Origin: an uncultured Oscillospiraceae bacterium
GTDB taxonomy: Bacteria; Bacillota; Clostridia; Oscillospirales; Ruminococcaceae
DNA: 64,000 nucleotides
NCBI GenBank assembly: GCA_900548355.1
Contig: URKR01000007.1
Location: 26,496 to 90,495 of the forward strand
Direction: 5' to 3'
Shown: piece by piece, positions 17,063 through 26,312 of the stretch
Layout: each line of letters begins with the position of its first letter
Position numbering within the stretch: the first letter of the stretch is position 1
Program-made: the position numbers and the translations under genes
Notes under the pieces: generated by a model
The model's database searches: none
Told to the model about the DNA's origin: nothing
Seen by the model: only the letters and a program-made list of their open reading frames with translations

Positions 17063-17981
17063 GCGAGCAAACGTTGACCTGCGGGTCAATCTGGCCGGCC
17101 GCACGCTGGCCGGGCCGGTCGTTGCGGCTTCGGGCACCTTCGGCTTCGGGCCGGAGTATGCGGGCATCGAGGATCTGCGGGTACTCGGCGGCATCTCGGG
17201 CAAGGGGCTCACGCTCCACGGCCAGCCCGGCAACCCCGGCGAGCGGCTGCTGGAAACCCCAGCCGGCCTGATGAACTCGATCGGGTTGCAGAACCCCGGC
17301 GTGCAGCACTTCATCGACCATGAACTGCCCGCGATGAAAACGCTGGGCACGATGGTCTGGGCAAACCTCGGCGGCCACACGGTGGAGGAAAACGTCGAGG
17401 GCGCGCGGCTCCTCTGCGAAGCCGGCATCGACTTCCTTGAGCTCAACATCAGCTGCCCCAACGTCAAGCAGGGCGGGCTTGCCTTCGGCATCCGCGCGCA
17501 GGATGCGCAGGAGGTTGTCTCGGCCGTGCGCAAGGAATGCACTGTGCCGCTGATCGTCAAGCTCAGCCCGCAGGCTGAAAAGCTGGTCGATATGTGCCAG
17601 GCCGTTGAGGCTGCCGGTGCGGATGGCATCAGTTTGTGCAACACCTTCCAGGCCTGTGCGATCGATATCGAGCGCCGCCGCCCGGTCTTTGCGAATACCT
17701 TCGCGGGGCTCTCGGGCCCGGCAATCCGGCCGATCGCGCTGCGGATGGTCTGGCAGGCGGTCGGGGCGGTCAAGATCCCAGTCGTCGGCCTTGGCGGTAT
17801 TCTGACCGGGCGGGACGCGCTGGAATTCATCATGGCCGGCGCGACCGCCGTTCAGGTCGGCACGGCCAACTTCCAGGACCCGCGTGCCTGTGAGCGCATT
17901 ACGGGCGAGATTGCAAGCTGGATGGAAACCCACGGCGTCCGGACGCTGGACGAGATCCGCGGCTGTGCACGCCAGGCTTGA
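17055..17981 (+). CDS. pyrD: Dihydroorotate dehydrogenase, NAD-linked class 1B
   Basis: 308 residues. FMN enzyme of class 1B, consistent with PyrK next door. ETPAGLMNSIGLQNPG and the active-site loop NISCPNVKQGG, with the catalytic Cys of class 1, are present. The start is the TTG at 17055, about 9 bases after AGAGGAGG; the earlier TTG at 17049 is too close to that site. It ends the first coupled block of the operon, before an AT-rich gap with its own promoter. Confidence 0.94.
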   Translation: MTERANVDLRVNLAGRTLAGPVVAASGTFGFGPEYAGIEDLRVLGGISGKGLTLHGQPGNPGERLLETPAGLMNSIGLQNPGVQHFIDHELPAMKTLGTMVWANLGGHTVEENVEGARLLCEAGIDFLELNISCPNVKQGGLAFGIRAQDAQEVVSAVRKECTVPLIVKLSPQAEKLVDMCQAVEAAGADGISLCNTFQACAIDIERRRPVFANTFAGLSGPAIRPIALRMVWQAVGAVKIPVVGLGGILTGRDALEFIMAGATAVQVGTANFQDPRACERITGEIASWMETHGVRTLDEIRGCARQA

Positions 17982-18014
17982 TGTGTTTATAAAAATACAA
18001 AATATACAACTATA

Positions 18015-18043
18015 TTGCAATATTATGCAAATTGTGCTAGGAT
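18015..18043 (+). promoter_or_regulatory. Internal promoter ahead of pyrE
   Basis: TTGCAA (18015-18020), 17-base AT-rich spacer, TAGGAT (18038-18043), within a 92-base gap much richer in A and T than its surroundings. It may uncouple pyrE-carAB from the leader-controlled upstream genes. Confidence 0.6.
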
Positions 18044-18073
18044 AACAACAAATATAGACGGAGGGAACCAACC

Positions 18074-18670
18074 ATGGCTAGAGATGCGAAAGAAGTTTTG
18101 AAGGAATGCGGCGCGTTTTTGGAAGGGCATTTTCTGCTTTCCAGCGGCCGGCACTCGGGTGCGTACTGCCAGATGGCCTACCTGCAGCAGTACCCGGAAG
18201 CCTGCGCCGAAGTGATGGCCCCGGTGGCCGAAAAGATCAAGGCGATGGATGTCGATGTCATCGTCGGCCCGGCGATGGGCGGCATTGTCTACGCTTATGA
18301 GCTGGGCCGCCAGTGCGGGAAGCGGGCGATCTTCACCGAGCGGGTTGACAATGTCATGACCCTCAAACGGTTTGCAATCCAGCCCGGCCAGCGCTGCCTG
18401 ATCGCCGAAGATGTGGTGACAACCGGCGTTTCGAGCCTTGAAACCAAGCGGGTCATTGAGGAAGCCGGCGGTGTCTGCCTGGGCATTGTCTGCGTGGTTG
18501 ACCGCACGACGGCGGCTGCGCCTTCCCCGATCCCGATCCTTGCCAGCGCGCTCAAGCTTGAACTGCCCAACTACGCGCCGGAGGAATGCCCGATCTGCAA
18601 AGAGGGCAAGCTGCCGCTGGTGCACCTGGGCAGCCGTAAGATGAACCAGCAGGCGAAACAGACACTGTAA
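18074..18670 (+). CDS. pyrE: Orotate phosphoribosyltransferase
   Basis: 198 residues. Transfers phosphoribose from PRPP to orotate. The PRPP-binding motif LIAEDVVTTGVS is clear, and the N-terminal FLLSSGRHSGAYCQ is the usual orotate site. GGAGGG precedes the ATG. carA follows 20 bases later. Confidence 0.94.
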   Translation: MARDAKEVLKECGAFLEGHFLLSSGRHSGAYCQMAYLQQYPEACAEVMAPVAEKIKAMDVDVIVGPAMGGIVYAYELGRQCGKRAIFTERVDNVMTLKRFAIQPGQRCLIAEDVVTTGVSSLETKRVIEEAGGVCLGIVCVVDRTTAAAPSPIPILASALKLELPNYAPEECPICKEGKLPLVHLGSRKMNQQAKQTL

Positions 18671-18690
18671 AACGGAACGCGAGGCACATT

Positions 18691-19821
18691 ATGCAGGCAT
18701 ATCTGATTTTGGCAAACGGAACGGTGCTGCCCGGCCAAAGCATTGGCTGCCCCGGCACTACGGTGGGGGAGGTTGTCTTCGCCACCGGCATGGTCGGTTT
18801 TGAGGAAACCCTGACCGACCCGAGTTACTATGGCCAGATCATCACCCAGACCTATCCGCTGATCGGCAACTACGGCATGAACAGCGAGGATATGGAAAGC
18901 GACCGCATCTGGGCGAAAGGCTATATTGTGCGCGAAGCGTGCACCGCCCCGAGCAATTTCCGCAGCGAAAAAACGCTTGATACCTTCTTAAAGGAAAACG
19001 GGATCATCGGCATTGAGGGAATCGATACCCGCAGCTTAACCCGCACGCTGCGCGAAAGCGGCGTTATGAACGGCGCCATCACGACCGAGCTTGACCCCGC
19101 GGCTGACCCTGACCGCCTGGCAAGCCTGATGCAGCAGATCCAGGGGTATGCCGTGCGCGGCGCGGTCAAAGCGACCACCTGCGCCGGCGCCGAGACATAC
19201 CCCGCCACCGCCGCCCCGAAAGACGGCGGCCCCGAGCTGCATGTCGCGCTGCTTGACCTTGGCTGCAAGCGCAACATTGTGCGCTGCCTGCAAAAGCGGG
19301 GCTGCAAGGTTACGGTGCTGCCCGGCACCTCGACGGTGGAAGACCTGGCCGCGCTGCGCCCCGACGGGCTCATGCTCTCAAACGGCCCCGGCGACCCGGC
19401 CGAGAATACCGAGATTATTGAAAACATCCGCAAAATGCTCGATACCGGTATCCCGGCCTTCGGCATCTGCCTGGGCCACCAGCTCACGGCGCTCGCGGCC
19501 GGCGCCAAGACCAGCAAGATGAAGTACGGCCACCGCGGCGCGAACCAGCCGGTTACCGATTTTGCCACCGGCCGCACCTTTATCACAAGCCAGAACCACG
19601 GCTACGCCGTGTTGGGCTCCACGCTGCCCGCCGGCGTGGGCCGCATCAGCCATGTCAATGCGAACGACAAAACCTGCGAAGGGGTCGAGTATGCACAGTG
19701 GAACTGCTTTACCGTGCAGTTCCACCCCGAAGCCAGCGGCGGCCCGCGGGATACCGAGTTTTTGTTTGACCGCTTTATCCAGAACATCCGCCGCATCAAC
19801 CGCGTAAAAGGAGGGCTGTAA
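18691..19821 (+). CDS. carA: Carbamoyl-phosphate synthase small (glutaminase) subunit
   Basis: 376 residues, full length. The N-terminal domain starts with LILANGTVLPG. The class I glutamine amidotransferase domain carries the nucleophile Cys in FGICLGHQL and the His-Glu pair in TVQFHPEASGGPRDT. It supplies ammonia to CarB. The ribosome site is weak (GCGAGG). carB begins one base after the stop. Confidence 0.96.
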   Translation: MQAYLILANGTVLPGQSIGCPGTTVGEVVFATGMVGFEETLTDPSYYGQIITQTYPLIGNYGMNSEDMESDRIWAKGYIVREACTAPSNFRSEKTLDTFLKENGIIGIEGIDTRSLTRTLRESGVMNGAITTELDPAADPDRLASLMQQIQGYAVRGAVKATTCAGAETYPATAAPKDGGPELHVALLDLGCKRNIVRCLQKRGCKVTVLPGTSTVEDLAALRPDGLMLSNGPGDPAENTEIIENIRKMLDTGIPAFGICLGHQLTALAAGAKTSKMKYGHRGANQPVTDFATGRTFITSQNHGYAVLGSTLPAGVGRISHVNANDKTCEGVEYAQWNCFTVQFHPEASGGPRDTEFLFDRFIQNIRRINRVKGGL

Positions 19822-19822
19822 G

Positions 19823-22800
19823 ATGCCGAAAGACCCCCGCATCAAAAAGGTCATGGTGATCGGCTCCGGCCCGATCATCATCGGCCAGGCGGCCGAATTT
19901 GACTATTCCGGCACCCAGGCCTGCCGCGCGCTCAAAAGCGAAGGCATCGAGACGGTGCTCGTCAACTCGAACCCCGCCACGATTATGACCGACCCCGATA
20001 TCGCCGACCATGTCTATATCGAACCGCTGACCGCCGAAGTCGTTGAGCGGATCATCGAGAAAGAGCGCCCCGACGCGATTCTGCCGAACCTTGGCGGCCA
20101 GATGGGGCTCAACCTCAGTATGGAACTGGCCCGTTCGGGCTTCCTTGACCGCAGCGGCGTGCGGTTGCTGGCTTGCCGGCCCGATACGATCGACCGCGCC
20201 GAAGACCGCCAGCTTTTCAAAGATACAATGGAAAAGCTGCACCAGCCGATCGTCCCCTCCAAGGTGGTCGAGGAGCTTGAGGACGCCGTCGAATACGCCG
20301 GCACGATCGGCTACCCGGTCATCGTCCGCCCGGCCTTCACGATGGGCGGCACCGGCGGCGGCATCTGCGAGGATGAGGAAAAGCTGCGCGAAATCGCGAC
20401 CAACGGCCTGCGCCTTTCGCCGATCCACCAGATCCTGGTTGAAAAGTGCATCGCCGGCTGGAAGGAAATCGAATACGAGGTCATGCGCGACGCCAAGGGC
20501 AACGTGATCACGGTCTGCAACATGGAAAACCTCGACCCCGTCGGCGTCCACACCGGCGATTCGATCGTTGTCGCGCCCAGCCAGACCCTTTCGGATAAAG
20601 AATATCAGATGCTGCGCACCGCCGCGCTCGACATCATCACCGAGCTCGGCATCGAAGGCGGCTGCAACTGCCAGTTCGCCCTCAAGCCGGACAGTTTCGA
20701 GTATGCGGTCATCGAGGTCAACCCCCGCGTGTCCCGCTCCTCGGCGCTGGCCTCCAAGGCGACCGGCTACCCGATCGCCAAGGTCGCGACCAAGATTGCC
20801 CTCGGCTATACCCTCGACGAGATCACCAACGACGTCACCGGCGAAACCTGCGCCTGCTTTGAGCCGGCGCTTGACTATGTCGTCGTCAAATACCCGAAAT
20901 GGCCGTTTGATAAGTTTGTCTATGCGGACAAATCCCTCGGCACCCAGATGATGGCCACCGGCGAGGTCATGGCGATCGGCAACAATTTTGAGCACGCGCT
21001 GATGAAGGCGGTCTCTTCGATCGAGCTCGGCATGGACACCCTGACCCTGCCTGACTTCGAGAAACTCCCGACCGAGGAAATCATCGACCATCTGCACGTC
21101 CAGGATTCCGAGCGCGCCTTCTGTGTTTATGAGGCGCTCAAGCGCGGCGTCGATCACAAGACGATCTATGACATCACCAAGATCGACTGGTGGTTCCTGG
21201 ATAAGATGCAGCACCTCGCGGACCTCGAGCTCGGCTTGAAGGAAGGCGAGCTGACCCGTGAAAAGTACCTCGAAGCGAAGAAGTACGGCTTTTTGGATAA
21301 GACGATCCGCCGCCTTTCCGGCACCGAGGCCCTGCCGGTGGAAGACCTGCACGCCTCCTTTAAGATGGTCGATACCTGTGCGGCCGAGTTTGCGGCCAAG
21401 ACCCCATATTTCTACTCGACCTACGATGAGGACAACGAGGCCGCCGGCTTCATCGCCGAGCACAGTGATGAAAAGCGCAAGAAGGTGCTCGTCTTTGGCT
21501 CTGGCCCGATCCGCATCGGCCAGGGCATTGAGTTCGATTACTGCTCGGTACACGCGGTCTGGACGCTCAAAAAGCACGGCTGCGAGGCCATCCTGATCAA
21601 CAACAACCCCGAGACTGTCTCCACCGACTTTGATACCGGCGACCGGCTCTATTTCGACCCGCTCAACCCCGAAAGTGTTGACAACATCATCGCAACCGAA
21701 AAACCGGACGCCTGCCTTGTGCAGTTCGGCGGCCAGACCGCGATCAAGCTGGCCAACCATATGGACGAGATCGGCCTGCCGATTCTCGGCACCCCGGCCG
21801 ACGCAATTGACGAAGCCGAGGATCGTGAGCGGTTCGACGAGCTGCTCGAACGCTGCGGCATCCCGCGCCCCGAGGGCCGCACCGTTTACACCCTGGAGCA
21901 AGCGCTCAAGGCGGCCGAAGAAGTCGGCTACCCGGTGCTCATGCGGCCTTCCTATGTGTTGGGCGGCCAGAACATGATCGTAGCCTACAACTCGGCCGAT
22001 GTTGTCGAATATATGGGGGTCATCACGGCCCATGTCGATATGTCCCACCCGGTGCTGATGGACAAGTACATCTATGGCACCGAATGTGAAGTCGATGCAA
22101 TCTGCGATGGCGAAGATTACCTTGTCCCCGGCATCATGGAGCAGATCGAGCGCACCGGCGTACACTCGGGCGACTCGATCTGCGTCTACCCGCCGTATGA
22201 TTTCCCGCAGAGCGTCATCGATACCCTGGTCGATTACACCGGCCGGTTTGCGCGGGAGCTCAAGGTCGTCGGCCTTGTCAACGTGCAGTATGCGGTGCAG
22301 AACGGCAAGGTGTATGTCATTGAGGTCAACCCCCGCTCTTCCCGCACCGTGCCGTACATCAGCAAGGTTACCGGCGTGCCGATGGTCGATCTGGCCGTGC
22401 GCTGCACGCTGGGCGAAAAGCTCCGGGATATGGGCTATGGCACCGGGCTGTGGCGCGGCGGCCAGAGCCCGTACTACGCGGTCAAGGTGCCGGTTTACAG
22501 CTTCCTCAAGCTGCACGGCGTCGATACGATGCTCGGCCCCGAGATGAAATCGACCGGCGAGGTGCTTGGCATTGCGCCCACCTTCCATGAGGCGATGATG
22601 AAAGGCCTTGTCGCGGCCGGTTATCAGTTCAAGACCCCCGGCCCCGGCTCCTGTGTGATCATTACGGTCAAAGATGCCGACAAGGCGGAAGCCGCTGACC
22701 TTGCCTGGAAACTGCATGATTATGGGTACAAAATCTACGGTACGCCGGGCACGGCGCGGTATCTCAACAGCCAGATGATCCCCTGCAGCGTTGTGCGCCA

Positions 22801-23062
22801 GATGAGCGGCGAACGGCCGAATGCGATCGATTTGCTTGAGAGCGGGCTGGTGGATTACATCATCTCAACAAGCCCGCACGGGCGTGACCCGCACCGGGAT
22901 TCGGTCAAGTTCCGCCGCAAGGCGACCGAGCTTTCGATCCCCTGCATCACGGCGCTGGACACCGCCCGGGTTTTGGTCGATGCTTTGCGCGGGGACCATG
23001 ACATCAGCAAGATGGAACTGGTGGATGTGGCCACTCTGCACCGTGAGGCGGCGGCGCGCTAA
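19823..23062 (+). CDS. carB: Carbamoyl-phosphate synthase large subunit
   Basis: 1079 residues, full length. Two homologous ATP-grasp halves are visible: the first begins KKVMVIGSGPIIIGQAAEFD, the second KKVLVFGSGPIRIGQGIEFD. A C-terminal allosteric MGS-like domain ends the protein. It makes carbamoyl phosphate for pyrimidines and arginine. AAGGAGGG lies just before the ATG. pyrB, which uses the product, is not in the window. Confidence 0.97.
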   Translation: MPKDPRIKKVMVIGSGPIIIGQAAEFDYSGTQACRALKSEGIETVLVNSNPATIMTDPDIADHVYIEPLTAEVVERIIEKERPDAILPNLGGQMGLNLSMELARSGFLDRSGVRLLACRPDTIDRAEDRQLFKDTMEKLHQPIVPSKVVEELEDAVEYAGTIGYPVIVRPAFTMGGTGGGICEDEEKLREIATNGLRLSPIHQILVEKCIAGWKEIEYEVMRDAKGNVITVCNMENLDPVGVHTGDSIVVAPSQTLSDKEYQMLRTAALDIITELGIEGGCNCQFALKPDSFEYAVIEVNPRVSRSSALASKATGYPIAKVATKIALGYTLDEITNDVTGETCACFEPALDYVVVKYPKWPFDKFVYADKSLGTQMMATGEVMAIGNNFEHALMKAVSSIELGMDTLTLPDFEKLPTEEIIDHLHVQDSERAFCVYEALKRGVDHKTIYDITKIDWWFLDKMQHLADLELGLKEGELTREKYLEAKKYGFLDKTIRRLSGTEALPVEDLHASFKMVDTCAAEFAAKTPYFYSTYDEDNEAAGFIAEHSDEKRKKVLVFGSGPIRIGQGIEFDYCSVHAVWTLKKHGCEAILINNNPETVSTDFDTGDRLYFDPLNPESVDNIIATEKPDACLVQFGGQTAIKLANHMDEIGLPILGTPADAIDEAEDRERFDELLERCGIPRPEGRTVYTLEQALKAAEEVGYPVLMRPSYVLGGQNMIVAYNSADVVEYMGVITAHVDMSHPVLMDKYIYGTECEVDAICDGEDYLVPGIMEQIERTGVHSGDSICVYPPYDFPQSVIDTLVDYTGRFARELKVVGLVNVQYAVQNGKVYVIEVNPRSSRTVPYISKVTGVPMVDLAVRCTLGEKLRDMGYGTGLWRGGQSPYYAVKVPVYSFLKLHGVDTMLGPEMKSTGEVLGIAPTFHEAMMKGLVAAGYQFKTPGPGSCVIITVKDADKAEAADLAWKLHDYGYKIYGTPGTARYLNSQMIPCSVVRQMSGERPNAIDLLESGLVDYIISTSPHGRDPHRDSVKFRRKATELSIPCITALDTARVLVDALRGDHDISKMELVDVATLHREAAAR

Positions 23063-23163
23063 AATGCAAGCATTCAAAGCGCCGAACTTTTCTTTTGTTG
23101 CCGCATCTATTTTATCACAAATGACAATTTTTGCCCGGAAGGCCGGGATTTTTGTAAAATCCC

Positions 23164-23192
23164 TTGATCTTGCGTCCTATTTTTCATATAAT
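23164..23192 (+). promoter_or_regulatory. Promoter of the HU gene
   Basis: TTGATC (23164-23169), 17-base spacer, perfect TATAAT (23187-23192), about 68 bases before the ATG. Confidence 0.75.
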
Positions 23193-23260
23193 GGTTAGCG
23201 AAATTACCCGGCTTGCCGCGGCAAAATGCCGCAGGGCCGATAGAAATAGGAGATAGAGCA

Positions 23261-23536
23261 ATGACAAGATCGCAGTTGATTACCAAAGTTGCCGGCGACA
23301 CCGGCATGAGCGCCAGCGCCGTCGAGAAGGTTATGGATGGCATCTTCGGGACAATTGGGGACGTGTTGCGCGAAGGGGACAAAGTCACCATCGCGGGGTT
23401 TGGCCGCTTCGAAATGCGGGAGCGCCAGACCAAGAACTTCACCAACCCCAAAACCAAGGTTGTCAGCCAGCTGCAGCCTACCTCCATTCCCGGCTTTAAG
23501 GCGAGCGGTCGTCTGAAGGAAAAGGTTTCAAAATAA
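23261..23536 (+). CDS. hup: HU-family DNA-binding protein
   Basis: 91 residues, a standard HU length. Nucleoid protein that bends DNA as a dimer. MTRSQLITKVA at the start and the GFGRFEMRERQTKN saddle region leading to the beta arm are typical. In the arm, TKVVSQLQPTSIPGFKAS replaces the usual basic-Pro version but keeps the tip Pro. GGAG lies 11 bases upstream of the ATG; a longer frame from 23213 has no ribosome site. Confidence 0.94.
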   Translation: MTRSQLITKVAGDTGMSASAVEKVMDGIFGTIGDVLREGDKVTIAGFGRFEMRERQTKNFTNPKTKVVSQLQPTSIPGFKASGRLKEKVSK

Positions 23537-23547
23537 GGCAAAAAGCC

Positions 23548-23577
23548 AACGCCCCGGCCATGCGGCCGGGGCGTTCT
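23548..23577 (+). terminator. Hairpin after the HU gene
   Basis: A 12-bp perfect GC-rich stem (23548-23559 with 23564-23575). The following T run is short, so termination may be partial. Confidence 0.55.
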
Positions 23578-23594
23578 GCATGCCGGATTTGCGC

Positions 23595-23624
23595 AAAAAA
23601 ATCGCCCCGGGGTTGCCCGGGGCG
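23595..23624 (-). terminator. Terminator of the 43-residue peptide gene
   Basis: Read on the minus strand, a 9-bp GC stem (23603-23611 with 23616-23624) is followed by a run of seven T (23601-23595). This supports the upstream short gene as a real transcription unit. Confidence 0.75.
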
Positions 23625-23642
23625 CTGTGCTGCGGCGCAGGG

Positions 23643-23774
23643 TCAGCCTGCGTCGGTGTCATACAATTTGATATAGCCGGTGTCATCCTCACGCGCATTC
23701 AGCAGCGCGGCGATCAGCGCCAGCACGCCGGCCAGCAAGGCCAAGGCGGCGATCAGTTTGCAAAGCGTTTTCAT
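23643..23774 (-). CDS. 43-residue single-helix membrane peptide
   Basis: A short gene with every expected signal: a promoter, GGGAGG eight bases before the ATG, and its own terminator. Residues 1-30 are a Lys-containing hydrophobic helix (KLIAALALLAGVLALIAALL). The tail is acidic (AREDDTGYIKLYDTDAG). It could be a membrane-anchored peptide or a secreted-signal remnant. It is transcribed divergently from the Rnf operon, with about 58 bases between the -35 boxes. I do not recognise a family. Confidence 0.65.
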   Translation of the reverse strand: MKTLCKLIAALALLAGVLALIAALLNAREDDTGYIKLYDTDAG

Positions 23775-23817
23775 GCGGCGTACCTCCCTGCCCGGCGGGC
23801 AATGCTAGATTGTTTCC

Positions 23818-23846
23818 AGTATACCACATCCGGCCCCAAAAGGCAA
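23818..23846 (-). promoter_or_regulatory. Promoter of the 43-residue peptide gene
   Basis: Minus strand TTGCCT (23846-23841), 17-base spacer, TATACT (23823-23818). Confidence 0.65.
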
Positions 23847-23903
23847 TGTGTGCAAAGCGCGCCCGTTTCGGCAAAGGCGGGGCAAAAGATTGCCGGTGTT
23901 TGT

Positions 23904-23933
23904 CTTGACTTGTCAAGTCTCCAAAGGTAAAAT
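23904..23933 (+). promoter_or_regulatory. rnfC: Promoter of the Rnf operon with palindrome at -35
   Basis: TTGACT (23905-23910), 17-base spacer, TAAAAT (23928-23933). The -35 box lies within the perfect 14-bp palindrome CTTGACTTGTCAAG (23904-23917), a plausible repressor site. The start codon is 68 bases downstream of the -10 box. Confidence 0.6.
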
Positions 23934-24000
23934 GGTATTTGTATTCTATTCCGCCCCCGGTCCCGGGGTGCGGACTTACGGAAACGGGGGAAAAGGTTCC

Positions 24001-25335
24001 ATGTTCAAATTCCTGAAGCGCTCCGCCAAGGGCGCCGTGGTGCCGCATGAGAAAGCGACCGCCGGTATGGCCACTGTCCAGATGCCTGTGCCGGAAAACG
24101 TCGTGATCCCTATGTCGATGCACATCGGCGCACCGGCCGAGCCGGTCGTTAAAAAAGGCGACCCGGTTATGGTCGGCACCTTGATCGGCAAAGCGGGGGG
24201 CTTTGTAAGCGCCAATATCCACGCAAGCGTCTCGGGCACTGTTGTCGATGTCGCGCCGATGCGGATGGTCAACGGCGCGGTCTGCCAGGCTGTTGCGATC
24301 CATTGCGATGGCAACCAGACGGTTGACCCCGCCTGCCAGCCGCCGGTTGTCAAGGACAAAGAGTCCCTGCTGGCCGCCGTCCAGGCCTGCGGGCTGGTCG
24401 GCGTGGGCGGCGCGGGCTTCCCGACGCATGTCAAACTGGCGGCCAAGGTTGATACATTGCTCATCAATGCGGCGGAGTGCGAGCCTTACCTGGCAACCGA
24501 CGCGCGCGAAATGCTGGAGTGCAGCGAATCCATTTTGGCCGGCATCCAGGCGGCGATGAAGTATTGCGAAATCCCGCACTGCATCATCGGCATTGAACGC
24601 AACAAACCGGAATGCATTGACCTGATGTGCACCCTGACCCGCGGCGTGGAAGGGGTACGGGTCAAACCGCTGCCGATGCGGTACCCGCAGGGCGCCGAAA
24701 AAACGCTGGTGGAAACCTGCACCGGGCGCGAAGTACCGCAGGTCGGCCCTTCGGGCAAACCGGGGCTGCCGGCCGATGTCGGCTGCATCGTGATGAACGT
24801 GACGAGCGTATCGACCCTGGGCAAATTCCTGAAAACCGGCATCCCGCTGGTCAGCAAACGGCTGACTGTCGATGGTGATGCAATCGCCAAGCCGCAGAAT
24901 ATTGAGGTGCCGATCGGCACGCTCTACCGTGATGTCATTGCGGCATGCGGCGGCATCAAGCCGGAAGTGGAGCTCGGTAAAATTATTTTCGGTGGCCCGA
25001 TGATGGGCGGCGCCGCGCCAAGCGCCGATTTCCCGGTGCTCAAGCAGAACAACGGCCTGCTGCTGTTCGGCCGCAAGGCTGCCACGCTGCCCGAAGCGCA
25101 GCCCTGCATCCGCTGCGGCCGCTGCATAGAAGCCTGCCCGATGGGCCTTGAACCGGTTGTGATTGTCGAAAACTATAACCAGAAAGACACCGCCGCGCTG
25201 CAAAAACTCTGCGTGGACCTGTGCGTTGCCTGCGGCAGCTGCACCTATGTCTGCCCGGCCAAACGGCCGGTCTCCCAGACTGTTACGCTGGCGAAAAACT
25301 GGTATCTGCGTGAACAGCGCAAGGGGGGTAAATAA
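24001..25335 (+). CDS. rnfC: Rnf complex subunit RnfC (electron entry, two 4Fe-4S clusters)
   Basis: 444 residues. Peripheral subunit that takes part in electron transfer between ferredoxin and NAD+. GVGGAGFPTHVKL and NAAECEPYL form the nucleotide/FMN fold. Two [4Fe-4S] motifs near the C-terminus are CIRCGRCIEACPMG and CVACGSCTYVCPA. The ATG at 24001 is preceded by GGGGGAAAAGG. First gene of rnfCDGEAB, the usual gene order for clostridial Rnf. It overlaps rnfD by one base. Confidence 0.96.
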   Translation: MFKFLKRSAKGAVVPHEKATAGMATVQMPVPENVVIPMSMHIGAPAEPVVKKGDPVMVGTLIGKAGGFVSANIHASVSGTVVDVAPMRMVNGAVCQAVAIHCDGNQTVDPACQPPVVKDKESLLAAVQACGLVGVGGAGFPTHVKLAAKVDTLLINAAECEPYLATDAREMLECSESILAGIQAAMKYCEIPHCIIGIERNKPECIDLMCTLTRGVEGVRVKPLPMRYPQGAEKTLVETCTGREVPQVGPSGKPGLPADVGCIVMNVTSVSTLGKFLKTGIPLVSKRLTVDGDAIAKPQNIEVPIGTLYRDVIAACGGIKPEVELGKIIFGGPMMGGAAPSADFPVLKQNNGLLLFGRKAATLPEAQPCIRCGRCIEACPMGLEPVVIVENYNQKDTAALQKLCVDLCVACGSCTYVCPAKRPVSQTVTLAKNWYLREQRKGGK

Positions 25336-26312
25336 TGGATCAATCTTTGCTTGTCACAGCCTCGCCCCATATCCGGGACACCGCCACCACCCGTGGGCTG
25401 ATGGGCACGGTGCTTGTCGGGCTGGCGCCCTGCATTGTTGCATCGGGGCTGATCTTTGGCTACGGCGCGCTGGTCACGGTGGCTGTCACCGTGCTGGCCT
25501 GCGTTGCGTTTGAATATCTGTACTGCCTGCTGCGGAAAAAGCCCAATCCGGTGGGGGATCTTTCGGCCTGTGTAACCGGTGTGATTCTGGCGCTCAATGT
25601 GCCGGCCGGCATGCCGCTGTGGATCTGCGTCGTCGGCGCGTTTGTCGCCATCGTTGTGGTCAAACAGCTGTACGGCGGCCTTGGCTATAACTTCGCCAAT
25701 CCGGCGCTGGTCGCCCGCATTGTGCTGTTTGTGAGCTTTGCTTCCCGTATGACAACCTATGTCTACCCGGATCTTGCGGTGGACGCGCTGGCTTCGGCAA
25801 CCCCGCTGCAGGTCGTGGCCGAAGGCGGCGTGCAGGCGGCCGAGCAGCTCAGCCTGCTGGACCTTTTCCTTGGCAACCACGGCGGCATGCTGGGCGAAAC
25901 CTGCGTGCTTGCCATTCTGCTGGGCCTGGCGCTGATGCTGGCTTTTGGCACAATCGAAATCACAATCCCGGCATCCATCACGGTTACGGTCTTTTTGTGC
26001 AGCTGGGCTGCCACCGGCAGCGTGCAGACGGCGCTTGTTGAGATCATGAGCGGCGGTTTGCTGTTTGGTGCGGTCTTTATGGCGACCGATTATGTCACCA
26101 GCCCGTTCACCACCAAGGGCAAGCTTTTTTATGGCGTCTTCATCGGCCTCATCACCTTCGCCATCCGAACCTTTGGCAGTATGAACGAGGGCATGAGCTT
26201 CGCGATCCTGCTTGGCAACCTGATGACCCCGTGGTTCAATGCATGGAGCCGCCAGGTGCCGCTTGGCTTCAGCAAGAAGAAAGCAAAACAGAAGAAAGGG
26301 GGCGAAGCCTGA
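25335..26312 (+). CDS. rnfD: Rnf complex subunit RnfD (membrane, FMN-linked)
   Basis: 325 residues with about nine hydrophobic segments; integral membrane part of the ion pump. Thr-156 in DALASATPLQ sits where RnfD proteins carry covalent FMN (usual motif SGAT; here it reads ASAT). The later FMATDYVTSPFTTKG motif is family-typical. GGGGGGT precedes the ATG. The stop overlaps the rnfG start (ATGA). Confidence 0.94.
   Translation: MDQSLLVTASPHIRDTATTRGLMGTVLVGLAPCIVASGLIFGYGALVTVAVTVLACVAFEYLYCLLRKKPNPVGDLSACVTGVILALNVPAGMPLWICVVGAFVAIVVVKQLYGGLGYNFANPALVARIVLFVSFASRMTTYVYPDLAVDALASATPLQVVAEGGVQAAEQLSLLDLFLGNHGGMLGETCVLAILLGLALMLAFGTIEITIPASITVTVFLCSWAATGSVQTALVEIMSGGLLFGAVFMATDYVTSPFTTKGKLFYGVFIGLITFAIRTFGSMNEGMSFAILLGNLMTPWFNAWSRQVPLGFSKKKAKQKKGGEA

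Noticed and set aside
19796..22717. Long open frame on the minus strand opposite carB
   Set aside because: It mirrors a clear carB on the plus strand, has no family features and is a by-product of high GC at third codon positions. The same applies to long antisense frames opposite atpI, atpA, recD2, pcrA and mltG.
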